From contig NZ_PSNX01000016.1 of the NCBI RefSeq assembly GCF_002930615.1, positions 42,265 through 106,264 on the forward strand: DNA of 64,000 bases, given 5' to 3'. Position 1 is the stretch's first letter; every line of letters begins with the position of its first letter. Of this stretch, positions 8,657-17,858 are shown one piece after another. The DNA comes from Caldimonas caldifontis (GTDB lineage: Bacteria; Pseudomonadota; Gammaproteobacteria; Burkholderiales; Burkholderiaceae_C). The notes under the pieces are model-generated. The model saw only the letters and a list, made by a program, of their open reading frames with translations. It made no database searches and was not told the DNA's origin. Position numbers and translations under genes: made by a program.

Positions 8657-11433
8657 GCGCCGTGATGCAGCCCGAGGTCGTCATCGACTTCACCCTCAAC
8701 GGCCAGCCCGTGCGGGCCCGCTCCGGTGAGACCATCTGGTCCGTCGCGCAACGCCATGGCATCGAGATCCCCCACCTGTGCCACAAGGACGGCCTCAGCC
8801 CCGCCGGCAACTGCCGCGCCTGCATGGTGGAGGTGGACGGCGAACGGGTGCTGGCGCCCTCGTGCTGCCGCGCGCCCACGCCCGGCATGGTGGTGCGCAG
8901 CGACAGTGAACGTGCGGTGGCGGCTCAGAAGATGGTGGTCGAGCTGCTGCAGTCCGATCTGCCCGAGACACCTTACACCCGCCACAACGAGGTGGACGAC
9001 TGGGCGATGAAGCTCGGTGTGGGCCGCCCGCGCTTCCCCTCGCGCGAGCAGCCGGCGCCCGATGCCTCACACCCCGCCATCGCCGTGAACCTGGACGCCT
9101 GCATCCAGTGCACCCGCTGCCTGCGCGCCTGCCGCGACGAGCAGGTGAACGACGTGATCGGCCTGGCCGGGCGCGGCGCACACGCGAGGATCGTCTTCGA
9201 CATGGACGACGCCATGGGCGCCTCCACCTGCGTGGGCTGCGGCGAATGCGTGCAGGCCTGCCCCACCGGGGCGCTCAGCCCGGCCCAGGGCGTGGCCCTG
9301 GTGCAGGCCGATCGCACGGTGGATTCCGTCTGCCCCTATTGCGGCGTCGGGTGTGCGCTCACCTACCACGTCAAGGACAACCGCATCCTGCACGTCGAAG
9401 GCCGCGACGGCCCGGCCAACCAGGGGCGCCTGTGCGTGAAGGGGCGCTATGGCTTCGACTACGCGCATCATCCACACCGGCTGACGGTGCCCCTCGTCCG
9501 GCGCGAGGATGCGCCCAAGCAGGCCCACGCCACGCTCGATCCGGCGCGCTGGCAGGAGGTCTTCCGCGAAGCCAGCTGGGACGAAGCCCTGACGCTCGCC
9601 AGCAGCGGCCTGCGACGCATCCGCGACACCCAGGGCCCACGCGCGCTGGCCGGCTTCGGCTCGGCCAAGGGCAGCAACGAAGAGGCCTACCTCTTCCAGA
9701 AACTGGTGCGCACCGGTTTTCGCAGCCACAACGTCGACCATTGCACGCGGCTGTGCCACGCCTCGTCGGTGGCGGCGTTGCTTGAAGGCATCGGCTCGGG
9801 CGCGGTGTCGAACCCCGTGCGCGATGTGGCGCTGGCCGAGTTCGTGCTGGTGATCGGCGCCAACCCCACGGTCAACCACCCGGTGGCCGCCTCGTGGATC
9901 AAGAACGCGGTGCGCCAGGGCACGACACTCGTGGTGGCCGACCCGCGGCGCACGGAACTGTCCCGCCATGCCTGGCGCACCCTGCAGTTCCGCGCCGACA
10001 CCGACGTGGCCCTGCTCAACGCCATGATGCATGTGATCGTGCACGAAGGCCTGGTGGACCCGGCCTTCATCGCGGCGCGCACGGTCGGCTACGAGGATCT
10101 CAAAGCCAACGTCGCGGCCTACAGCCCCGAAGCGATGGCGCCGGTGTGCGGCATCGACGCCGGCACCATCCGCGAGGTGGCGCGCGCCTATGCCACGGCC
10201 CGGGCCTCGATGATCCTCTGGGGCATGGGCATCAGCCAGCACGTGCACGGCACCGACAACGCCCGCTGCCTGATCGCGCTGGCCCTGATGACCGGCCAGA
10301 TCGGCCGGCCCGGCACGGGGCTGCACCCCTTGCGCGGCCAGAACAACGTGCAGGGCGCGTCGGATGCGGGGCTGATCCCGATGATGTTCCCCGACTACCA
10401 GCGCGTGACCGATGCGCAGGCGCGCGCGAAGTTCGAGCAGCTCTGGGGCGTGCCGCTGGACGACCGGCCCGGCCTCACCGTGGTGGAGGTGATGGACGCG
10501 GCCCTGCGCGGCGAGGTGCGCGGCATGTACATCCTGGGCGAGAACCCCGCCATGAGTGACCCTGACGCCAACCACGCGCGTGAGGCCCTCGCCTCGCTGG
10601 AGCACCTCGTGGTGCAGGACATCTTCCTCACCGAAACCGCGGTCCTGGCCGATGTGGTGCTGCCGGCCTCGGCCTTCCCCGAAAAGACCGGCAGCTTCAC
10701 CAACACCGACCGCCTGGTGCAACTCGGCCGCCAGGCGCTGCAGCCCCCCGGCCAGGCGCGCCAGGACTGGCTCATCCTCCAAGCGATGGCGCAGGGTCTG
10801 GGGCTGCAATGGCACTACGCCGACATCGGCGAGGTGTACGAAGAGATGCGCCAGTGCATGCCCAGCCTCGCGGGCCTGAGCTGGGCGCGCCTGCAGCGCG
10901 AAGGCGCCGTCGTGCACCCCTGTCCCGACGAGGACGCGCCTGGCGAAGCCGTGGTGTTCACCGACCACTTCCCCACCCCCACGGGCCGTGGCCGCTTCGT
11001 GCCGGTCGACATCGTGCCGGCCCACGAGCGACCCGACGCCGACTACCCCTTCGTGCTCATCACCGGCCGCCAGCTCGAACATTGGCACACCGGCAGCATG
11101 ACGCGGCGCAGCGCGGTGCTCGACCAGCTCGAGCCCGACCCGGTGGCCTCGCTGCATCCGCTCGACCTCGAGCGCCTGGGCGTGCAGCCCGGCGGCGTGG
11201 TCACGCTGCGCTCGCGCCGCGGCGAAGTGGCGCTCTACGCCCGCGCCGACGATGGCACGCCGCCGGGCGCCGTTTTCGTGCCCTTCTGCTATGCCGAGGC
11301 GGCCATCAACAAGCTCACCAACCCTGCGCTCGATCCCGTCGGCAAGATCCCGGAGTTCAAGTACTGCGCGGTAAGCGTGCATGCCGGCGGCGCCCTGGAT
11401 GCGCCCTGCGCGGTGCTCGGCACGAATGTGTGA
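8653..11433 (+). CDS. Formate dehydrogenase alpha subunit (bis-MGD Mo/W enzyme)
   Basis: 926 residues. N-terminal [2Fe-2S] domain (C43, C54, C57, C71), then two [4Fe-4S] ferredoxin sites (C150/153/156/160 and C193/196/199/203), then the molybdopterin oxidoreductase part with its own [4Fe-4S] motif (C227, C230, C234, C261). The metal-binding Cys sits in VDHCTRLCHASSV, where the final Cys-His pair matches the active-site pair of FdsA; it is cysteine, not selenocysteine. The end is the usual molydopterin-dinucleotide-binding domain (about 780-926). It oxidises formate to CO2 in the cytoplasm and feeds electrons to the beta subunit. Whether molybdenum or tungsten is used cannot be read. Confidence 0.9.
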   Translation: MSAVMQPEVVIDFTLNGQPVRARSGETIWSVAQRHGIEIPHLCHKDGLSPAGNCRACMVEVDGERVLAPSCCRAPTPGMVVRSDSERAVAAQKMVVELLQSDLPETPYTRHNEVDDWAMKLGVGRPRFPSREQPAPDASHPAIAVNLDACIQCTRCLRACRDEQVNDVIGLAGRGAHARIVFDMDDAMGASTCVGCGECVQACPTGALSPAQGVALVQADRTVDSVCPYCGVGCALTYHVKDNRILHVEGRDGPANQGRLCVKGRYGFDYAHHPHRLTVPLVRREDAPKQAHATLDPARWQEVFREASWDEALTLASSGLRRIRDTQGPRALAGFGSAKGSNEEAYLFQKLVRTGFRSHNVDHCTRLCHASSVAALLEGIGSGAVSNPVRDVALAEFVLVIGANPTVNHPVAASWIKNAVRQGTTLVVADPRRTELSRHAWRTLQFRADTDVALLNAMMHVIVHEGLVDPAFIAARTVGYEDLKANVAAYSPEAMAPVCGIDAGTIREVARAYATARASMILWGMGISQHVHGTDNARCLIALALMTGQIGRPGTGLHPLRGQNNVQGASDAGLIPMMFPDYQRVTDAQARAKFEQLWGVPLDDRPGLTVVEVMDAALRGEVRGMYILGENPAMSDPDANHAREALASLEHLVVQDIFLTETAVLADVVLPASAFPEKTGSFTNTDRLVQLGRQALQPPGQARQDWLILQAMAQGLGLQWHYADIGEVYEEMRQCMPSLAGLSWARLQREGAVVHPCPDEDAPGEAVVFTDHFPTPTGRGRFVPVDIVPAHERPDADYPFVLITGRQLEHWHTGSMTRRSAVLDQLEPDPVASLHPLDLERLGVQPGGVVTLRSRRGEVALYARADDGTPPGAVFVPFCYAEAAINKLTNPALDPVGKIPEFKYCAVSVHAGGALDAPCAVLGTNV

Positions 11434-11447
11434 GCACGCGTAACACA

Positions 11448-11464
11448 GGCGCCTTTCAGGCGCC
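11448..11464 (+). terminator. Short hairpin after formate dehydrogenase genes
   Basis: A seven-base stem (GGCGCCT / AGGCGCC) with a three-base loop lies 14 bases beyond the alpha subunit stop. No run of T follows, so it is at best a weak or Rho-assisted terminator. Confidence 0.35.
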
Positions 11465-11598
11465 GAACTTGCACCTCTGACAGCACAAGCGCAAACGCCT
11501 GCCCGCCGCCTGGCAGCGCCGTCGCGCCGTGACGTTTTCTGACAGACCTTGTCGATCCCCGGGTGACACTGCCGCGCCCGACGGAGGAGAGCTTGCAA

Positions 11599-13449
11599 GT
11601 GGATACAGGAAAAGTGGGCAACCTTCCCATTCGCGCACATCGTCTCGCGCTGTGTGCTGCCCTGTCGGCCGCCGTCGTGGGCCTGGCCGCCTGTGGTGGC
11701 GGTAGCGACAGCCCCAGTCCCAGCCCGGCGCCGCCGGCGTCCGGCTCACCCAGCCCGGCCCCTGCACCGGGCCCGGCTCCGGCGCCAGGGCCAGTCCCCA
11801 CGCCGCCGGCCTCACCCGCACCGCCGGCTTCGCCCCCGCCGGCCTCGCCGCCGCCCGCGACCGGCCTGCCCGACACGCCTACCACCCAGCGCGACGCCGT
11901 GCGTCTGGCCGACCAGGCCACCTTCGGGCCCACCGAGGCCCTGATCGCCACGATCCGCACGCAGGGCCCGGCCAAGTGGATCAGTGAGCAGATGGCCGCG
12001 CCGATGTCTCGCTACACCAGTGGCGGCACCGGGGCCGTGCATCAGTACACCGGCAGCGGTGACTTCTGCGACGGGCGCGGCGCCAACTGCTGGCGCGACT
12101 GGTCGTCCACCACGCCGCTGGTCTGGGACTTCTACCGCAACGCGGTGAACAACCCCGACCAGCTGCGCCAGCGCGTGGCCCTGGCGTTGCAGCAGATCGT
12201 CGTGGTGTCCAACCTGGAGGTGAGCGGCACCTATGGCTTCCGCAACTATCACAACATGCTGCTGGAGCAGTCCTTCGGCAACTACCGCGAGGTGCTGCGC
12301 AAGGTGAGCCTGTCGCCGGTGATGGGTGACTTCCTCAACAACGCCAACAACGACCGGGCGGCCCCGAACGAGAACTTCGCGCGCGAGCTGCTGCAGCTCT
12401 TCTCCATCGGCACCTGCGAACTCAATGCGAACGGCACGCTCAAGGGGGGCAGCTGCACGCCCACCTACAACAACGACACCGTGCGCGCCTATGCCTATGC
12501 GCTCACCGGCTGGACCTACCCCGCCGGCGGCGCCACGCCCTGGGGCTGCTGGCCGCAGGGCGCCAACTGCCGCTATTACGATGGCGACATGGTGCCGGTG
12601 GCGCGATACCACGACACCGGCGCGCGCACCCTGCTGTCCGGCGTGAGCCTGCCGTCCGGCCACACCGCGCCACAGGCCCTGGAAGCCGTGCTGGACAGCC
12701 TGATGAACCACCCCAACATCGGGCCCTTCATCGGCAAACAGCTCATCCAGCACCTCGTCACCAGCAATCCTTCGCCTGCTTATGTGCAGCGTGTGGCCAC
12801 GGCCTTCAACACCGGCCGCTTCGACAGCTTCGGCAGCGGCCAGCGCGGTGACATGCGCGCCACGGTGGCCGCCATCCTGCTCGACCCCGAGGCCCGCAGC
12901 CCGAGTCCGGGAGTGGACTTCGGCCGCCTGCGCGAGCCGGTGCAGCTCTTCACCGGCGTGCTGCGTGCGCTGGATGGGCGCACGGACGGTGAAGCCCTGG
13001 GCTGGTGGTGGGGTGAACAGCTGCGCCAGCACATGTTCCGCCCACCCTCGGTGTTCAACTTCTATCCGCCCGACTACCCCGTGGCCGGTACCGCGCTGGT
13101 GGGCCCGGCCTTTGGCATCCACAACGCCAATGCCGCCTTGCAGCGCATCAACTACGTGAACTACCTGCTCTTCTGGGGGGGCTCGGGCCCCGTGTCGAGC
13201 GTGCCCAACGCGGTTGGCACACGTGTGGATCTGGGCCGTTTCCTGGCCGATGCCGACAATCCGGCCGCGCTGGTCGATCGCCTGTCCATGCTGGCCCTGG
13301 GCGAGCTGCTCCCGTCGGGGCCGCGCACCCAGGTCATCAACGCGGTCTCGGCCTACACACCGGTCAGCAACGACACCGCACGCCTGAACCGCGTCCGCCA
13401 GGCGGCCTACCTCGTCTTCGCCTCGCCGCAGTACCAGGTCATCCGTTGA
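11599..13449 (+). CDS. DUF1800 family lipoprotein
   Basis: About 616 residues. The N-terminus has a hydrophobic stretch and a lipobox (VVGLAAC), a Gly/Ser-rich spot and then a long Pro/Ala/Ser linker (about 45-105). The body has DUF1800 features: early RLADQATFGPTEALI, LRQRVALALQQI, NDRAAPNENFARELLQLFSIG, and RQHMFRPPSVFNFYPPDYP. The GTG at 11599 is chosen because GGAGGAG ends nine bases before it; the frame is open from 11563. DUF1800 genes usually sit beside a DUF1501 gene, as here, eight bases downstream. The biochemical role is not known; export to the envelope or surface is likely. Confidence 0.8.
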   Translation: MDTGKVGNLPIRAHRLALCAALSAAVVGLAACGGGSDSPSPSPAPPASGSPSPAPAPGPAPAPGPVPTPPASPAPPASPPPASPPPATGLPDTPTTQRDAVRLADQATFGPTEALIATIRTQGPAKWISEQMAAPMSRYTSGGTGAVHQYTGSGDFCDGRGANCWRDWSSTTPLVWDFYRNAVNNPDQLRQRVALALQQIVVVSNLEVSGTYGFRNYHNMLLEQSFGNYREVLRKVSLSPVMGDFLNNANNDRAAPNENFARELLQLFSIGTCELNANGTLKGGSCTPTYNNDTVRAYAYALTGWTYPAGGATPWGCWPQGANCRYYDGDMVPVARYHDTGARTLLSGVSLPSGHTAPQALEAVLDSLMNHPNIGPFIGKQLIQHLVTSNPSPAYVQRVATAFNTGRFDSFGSGQRGDMRATVAAILLDPEARSPSPGVDFGRLREPVQLFTGVLRALDGRTDGEALGWWWGEQLRQHMFRPPSVFNFYPPDYPVAGTALVGPAFGIHNANAALQRINYVNYLLFWGGSGPVSSVPNAVGTRVDLGRFLADADNPAALVDRLSMLALGELLPSGPRTQVINAVSAYTPVSNDTARLNRVRQAAYLVFASPQYQVIR

Positions 13450-13457
13450 GGTCCCCG

Positions 13458-14897
13458 ATGAAAACACGCACTCCTCTCGATGCCGTGGCCATGCAGCGCC
13501 GCCAGTGGCTGAAGTTCACCGGCGGCACCCTGGCCGGCGCCCTGGGCCTGGGCGGCCTGGGCTCGCTACTGCACACCCCCGTGCAGGCGCAGGCCGGCTA
13601 CAAGGCGCTGGTCTGTGTCTTCCTCTATGGCGGCAACGATGGCCTGAACACCATCGTGCCCACCGACACCACGCGCTACAACCAGTACGCCAACGTGCGC
13701 GGCTCGCTCGCGCTGCCGCGCACCAGCCTGGTGAGCCTGGGCAGCAGCGGTTACGGCCTGCACCCGGCCATGACGGCGCTGGAGTCGGTGTGGAACCAGG
13801 GCCACCTGGCCCCGGTGTTCAACGTGGGCCCGCTGTATGCCCCCATGACCAAGACCGAGTACCGCAACGCGCCGGCCAATTCGTCGCTCATCCCCGACGC
13901 ACTGTTCTCGCATTCCGACCAGCAACTGCTGTGGGAGGCGGCCAGTACCAGCGCCATGGCGCGCACCGGCTGGGGTGGGCGCGCCGCGGAAACGCTGGCC
14001 ACCGCCAACCCGGTGATCTCGGTGGGGGGCAATGGCCGCTTCGGCCTGTCCACGCTGGCCGCCCCGCTGGTGCTGCCCGGCCCCGGGGCCACCTTCGGGC
14101 TGGAAGGTCTGGAGAACACAGGCTGGGCGCCGGTGGGCACACGCAAGACGGCCATCGATGCCCTGTACGCAGGAAGCCACCCCAATGCCTTGCTCAACGC
14201 CTACATGAGCCAGCAGCGCGATGCCTTCGCCATGTCCGACCGGCTGGGGGCGCTGGTGAAGACGACGCCGTCGGACGCCAATGCCTCGGCCGCCATCAAC
14301 CTGGCCTTCGCGCCACTCATCAGCAACGGCAGCATCACTTCGGGCCTCGGGCAGCAGCTCTACCAGGTGGCCAAGCTCATCGAAGGCCGTGCCACGGTGC
14401 GGGGCGAACGCCAGATCTTCTTTGCCTCGCTGGGCGGCTTCGACACCCACGGCAACCAGATCGGCAGCAGCAGCACCGTGGGCGAGCATGCCCGCCTGCT
14501 GGGCATCCTGGCCCAGGCCATGGCCTGCTTCCACCAGGCCATGCTCAACTTGGGGCTGGGCCAGAACGTCACACTCTTCACGCAAAGCGACTTCGGCCGC
14601 ACCTTCAAGCCCAACAACAGCGCCGGCACCGACCACGCCTGGGGCAACCACCACCTGGTGATGGGGGGCGCGGTGGCCGGCGGCACCACCTATGGCAGCT
14701 ATCCCGAGCTGGTCCTGGGGGGCCCCGACGACGTGGGCGTGCAGTCGTGGGAGTTGCACGGCCGATGGATTCCGAAGATCGGCGTGGACCAGTACGCGGC
14801 CACCTTGCTGCGCTGGTTCGGCGCGAGCGACACCCAGCTCGACACCATCCTGCCCAACCTGCGCAACTTCAGCCAGCGCCAACTGGGTTTCGTCTGA
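13458..14897 (+). CDS. DUF1501 family Tat-exported protein
   Basis: 479 residues. A twin-arginine signal (QRRQWLKF, RR at 14-15) with a Gly/Ala-rich hydrophobic core ends near VQAQA (about 45). The mature part starts KALVCVFLYGGNDGLNTIVP and contains LPDALFSHSDQQLLWE-like and SLGGFDTHGNQ motifs and a late FTQSDFGRTFKPN...TDHAWGNHHLVMGG region, all typical of DUF1501, which is related in fold to sulfatase/alkaline phosphatase-like enzymes. The start is the ATG at 13458 with GAGG just upstream. It is paired with the DUF1800 gene. Tat export implies it folds, perhaps with a metal cofactor, before export. Function unknown. Confidence 0.82.
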   Translation: MKTRTPLDAVAMQRRQWLKFTGGTLAGALGLGGLGSLLHTPVQAQAGYKALVCVFLYGGNDGLNTIVPTDTTRYNQYANVRGSLALPRTSLVSLGSSGYGLHPAMTALESVWNQGHLAPVFNVGPLYAPMTKTEYRNAPANSSLIPDALFSHSDQQLLWEAASTSAMARTGWGGRAAETLATANPVISVGGNGRFGLSTLAAPLVLPGPGATFGLEGLENTGWAPVGTRKTAIDALYAGSHPNALLNAYMSQQRDAFAMSDRLGALVKTTPSDANASAAINLAFAPLISNGSITSGLGQQLYQVAKLIEGRATVRGERQIFFASLGGFDTHGNQIGSSSTVGEHARLLGILAQAMACFHQAMLNLGLGQNVTLFTQSDFGRTFKPNNSAGTDHAWGNHHLVMGGAVAGGTTYGSYPELVLGGPDDVGVQSWELHGRWIPKIGVDQYAATLLRWFGASDTQLDTILPNLRNFSQRQLGFV

Positions 14898-14974
14898 ACC
14901 ACCGGCTGACGAGGCGCAAGGACTTCGCGGGAGGCGTTTGACCGCTCCTGTGGTCCTTGCCCACAATCGGACCG

Positions 14975-16378
14975 ATGAGTGCCCTCGCGCCCACCCCGGC
15001 CCGTCTGCGCCCCTGGATCGACGGGCTCGAAGTCGGCCTGCTCGAGCGCAGCGCCGCCGTGCGCCTGGCCTTGCTGGCCGCCTTGGCCGGCGAGCACGTG
15101 CTGCTGATCGGTCCGCCCGGCACGGCCAAGAGTGAACTGGCGCGCCGGCTGCACCACGCCTTCGCCGATGCGCGCTATTTCGAGCGCCTGCTCACACGCT
15201 TCTCCGTCCCCGAAGAGCTCTTCGGTCCACTCTCGCTGGCCGCGCTGGAGGACGACCGCTACGAACGCCTCACCGACGGCTACCTGCCCACTGCCGGTGT
15301 CGCCTTCCTCGACGAAGTCTTCAAGGCCAACTCCGCCATCCTCAACGCCCTGCTCACCCTGCTCAACGAACGCGAGTTCGACAACGGCGCGCAGCGCCTG
15401 CCCGTGCCGCTGATCTGTGTGGTGGGGGCCACCAACGAGGTGCCGCAAGAGGAAGGCCTGCGCGCCTTCCACGACCGCTTCCTGGTGCGGGTGCCCGTGG
15501 CCCCGGTGAGCGATGCACAGTTCAAGTCCTTGCTCACGCTGTCCGCCCCCCCGCCCACACGCACCCTCATTGCCGCCAAGCCCTTGCGCCGCGACGAGCT
15601 CGACGCATTGCGCGAGGCTGCCACCGCGGTCGCCCTGCCCGAGCCCGTGCTGCAGGCCCTGCAGACGGCTCGACGCTTTGCGGCCGAGCAGGGCCTGCAC
15701 GTGTCCGATCGACGGTGGCGACAGACGGTCGGGCTGCTGCGCGTGCAGGCCGCCAGCGAGGGCCGCACGGCCGTCGATGCGGCCGACCTCTGGCTGCTGC
15801 CCTATGTGCTGCCCGAGCGCCCCGAGCAGGTGGGCGGGTGGCAGACCTGGGTGATCGACACGCTGATGGCCTGCCCCACCACGCAGCGCCCGGGCCTGCA
15901 ACGTGCCGTCGAGGCCTTCGAACGCCAGCTCGACATCGAGACCAGCACGCGCCAGGACGATGGCGAAGCCGGCAAGCTGGTGCTGGCCCGCTCCATCGCC
16001 CGGGGCGATGACGACGGCGCACGCGAAGGCGGCATCACGCGACTGGTGGCCGAACGGCTGGAAGAGCGCCTGCGCCAGCACTACAGCCCCGTGCACATCG
16101 CGGCGCGCGTGGCCCAGGTGGACGAACTGCTGCAGCGCCTCAACGACGAACTCCAGCACCTGGAACGTGCCCGCATGCAAGCGCAGGCCCTGCTGCAAGA
16201 CCGCCTGTGGTGGCCGCCGGCGTTGCGGCAGACGGTGCTCCAGCGTCACGAAGACGCCTGTGCCCAGATGGCGGCGTGGCGTGCGCGCGCCCAGTGCGTG
16301 CGCGACGGCTTTGCGCAGCTGCCGGTGGACGAGACCCTGGCCGGCACCCCCCCGGCCCCCATCGCCCTGGAAGCCTGA
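14975..16378 (+). CDS. ravA: RavA-like MoxR AAA+ ATPase
   Basis: 467 residues, close to the ~500 of E. coli RavA. Walker A is GPPGTAKSE (46-54), Walker B VAFLDEVFK (109-117), followed by the sensor region VGATNEVPQEEGLRAFHDRF. The C-terminal half is the helical LARA-like region seen in RavA. MoxR ATPases remodel protein complexes; RavA acts with the VWA protein ViaA and in E. coli has been linked to respiratory complexes and the lysine decarboxylase. The ATG at 14975 avoids six weak residues of the longer frame. viaA follows after 13 bases. Confidence 0.85.
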   Translation: MSALAPTPARLRPWIDGLEVGLLERSAAVRLALLAALAGEHVLLIGPPGTAKSELARRLHHAFADARYFERLLTRFSVPEELFGPLSLAALEDDRYERLTDGYLPTAGVAFLDEVFKANSAILNALLTLLNEREFDNGAQRLPVPLICVVGATNEVPQEEGLRAFHDRFLVRVPVAPVSDAQFKSLLTLSAPPPTRTLIAAKPLRRDELDALREAATAVALPEPVLQALQTARRFAAEQGLHVSDRRWRQTVGLLRVQAASEGRTAVDAADLWLLPYVLPERPEQVGGWQTWVIDTLMACPTTQRPGLQRAVEAFERQLDIETSTRQDDGEAGKLVLARSIARGDDDGAREGGITRLVAERLEERLRQHYSPVHIAARVAQVDELLQRLNDELQHLERARMQAQALLQDRLWWPPALRQTVLQRHEDACAQMAAWRARAQCVRDGFAQLPVDETLAGTPPAPIALEA

Positions 16379-16391
16379 GCGAGGCCGCGGC

Positions 16392-17843
16392 GTGGACGCG
16401 CCCTACCACCACCTCGACACCTTGCCCCGCGGCCTGTGGCTGCCCGCGCTGGTCACCGCCGCCGGAGGCACCGCATCGCGCCTGGCGCAACTGCCGGCCT
16501 GGCGTGAGGCCTTGCTGCAAGGTGAACTGCCCGACGCCACGCTCGACTTCGGCGACGCCGCTGCCGTGCATCGCTTTCGCGCAGCCATCGGTGAACTGGG
16601 TCTGCCCGCGCTGTGCCGTCAGGCGCCGGCCATGGCCGACCAGGTGCTGCGCACGATGCTCTGGCACCTCGACCACCTGATCGATCTGCAGCCCCGGCTG
16701 GACCGCGAGGCCGCCATCGCACAGGCCGTGGAGGAGTTCGTCGCCGCCTGGTCGCTCGAGAAAGGCGACTGGGACGAGGTGGTGGCGCTGCTGCGGGGCC
16801 TGGGCGACCTCGCCCTGCTGCGCTGGGACGCCTTGCGAGGCCGGCTGCAGTCGCACGAATGGCAGGAGGCCCGGCGCATCGCCGAGCTGCTGCAACGGCT
16901 GCCCGCGCTTACCGGGCTGATCGACCGCCTGGGCCGCCGCGAACCCTTGCCGGTCTCGCCCACACCGTCCACCGGAGGCTCGGGCCCCCAGCCCGCCACG
17001 TTGGCGGCTCGCGTGACCCGCCTGATGGACGCGCCCAGCGAGGTGCGCGGCGTGCGGCGCTCGGGCGATCTGTCTCGCCTCTTGGCCAGCGAAGCCATGC
17101 AGATGCATCACCCGGTGCTGCGCCGCCTGTGGCGTGCGCGTCTGGTCGAACGCCAGTTGCTCACGCTCGAAGACGAGGCCGAACTCATCGAGTGGGTGCC
17201 AAACCCCCACCCGGCACCCCGCCCGGCGGCCCACTCACCCACCCCTCAGGGCCGCGGCCCTTTCATCGTCTGCCTCGACACCTCGGGGTCGATGCGCGGC
17301 GCCCCGGAAGCCGTCGCCAAGGCGGTGGTGCTGCAGGCGCTGCGCACGGCGCACGCGACGCAGCGCGCCTGCCGGCTCATCGCCTTCGGCGGCGAAGGCG
17401 AGATCGTGGAGCACGAGCTGTCACTCACTCCGCAGGGGCTCGACGCGCTGCTCACCGTGATGGGCCAGTCCTTCGACGGCGGCACCGACCTGCAACAGCC
17501 GCTGGCCCGAGCGATCGAGACGGTGCACGAGGCCGGCTACACCCAGGCCGACCTGCTGATCGCCAGCGACGGCGAGTTTGGTGTCACGCCCGCCACCCTC
17601 GCCCAGCTCGATGCCGCCCGCGACCGCTTTGGCCTGCGCGTGCAGGGCGTGTTGATCGGCGACCGCGAGACCATGGGCCTGCTGGAAGTGTGCGACGACA
17701 TCCACTGGGTGCGTGACTGGCGCCGCTATGCCGGTGACGGCCGCCACACGGACGGCTTCACGCCGGTGCACAGCAAGAGCCTCACCGCGTTGTACTTCCC
17801 GAATGCCTTGAGCGAACGTGCGGTGCGGCACCGCCCGCGCTGA
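16392..17843 (+). CDS. viaA: ViaA-like VWA-domain protein
   Basis: 483 residues from the GTG at 16392, the same length as E. coli ViaA. The N-terminal two thirds is helical. The C-terminal von Willebrand A domain begins about 288 with the metal-binding MIDAS motif DTSGSM (296-301), and continues with the GGTDLQQPL and ASDGEFG loops that complete the site. It is the expected partner of the RavA ATPase encoded just upstream. It converges on the transporter gene on the other strand with a 15-base gap and no evident terminator. Confidence 0.85.
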   Translation: MDAPYHHLDTLPRGLWLPALVTAAGGTASRLAQLPAWREALLQGELPDATLDFGDAAAVHRFRAAIGELGLPALCRQAPAMADQVLRTMLWHLDHLIDLQPRLDREAAIAQAVEEFVAAWSLEKGDWDEVVALLRGLGDLALLRWDALRGRLQSHEWQEARRIAELLQRLPALTGLIDRLGRREPLPVSPTPSTGGSGPQPATLAARVTRLMDAPSEVRGVRRSGDLSRLLASEAMQMHHPVLRRLWRARLVERQLLTLEDEAELIEWVPNPHPAPRPAAHSPTPQGRGPFIVCLDTSGSMRGAPEAVAKAVVLQALRTAHATQRACRLIAFGGEGEIVEHELSLTPQGLDALLTVMGQSFDGGTDLQQPLARAIETVHEAGYTQADLLIASDGEFGVTPATLAQLDAARDRFGLRVQGVLIGDRETMGLLEVCDDIHWVRDWRRYAGDGRHTDGFTPVHSKSLTALYFPNALSERAVRHRPR

Positions 17844-17858
17844 GACGCTGCGTGAAGC

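Noticed and set aside
9067..11640. 857-codon antisense ORF over the formate dehydrogenase alpha gene
   Set aside because: High-GC shadow; the sense strand codes for a complete, motif-rich enzyme.
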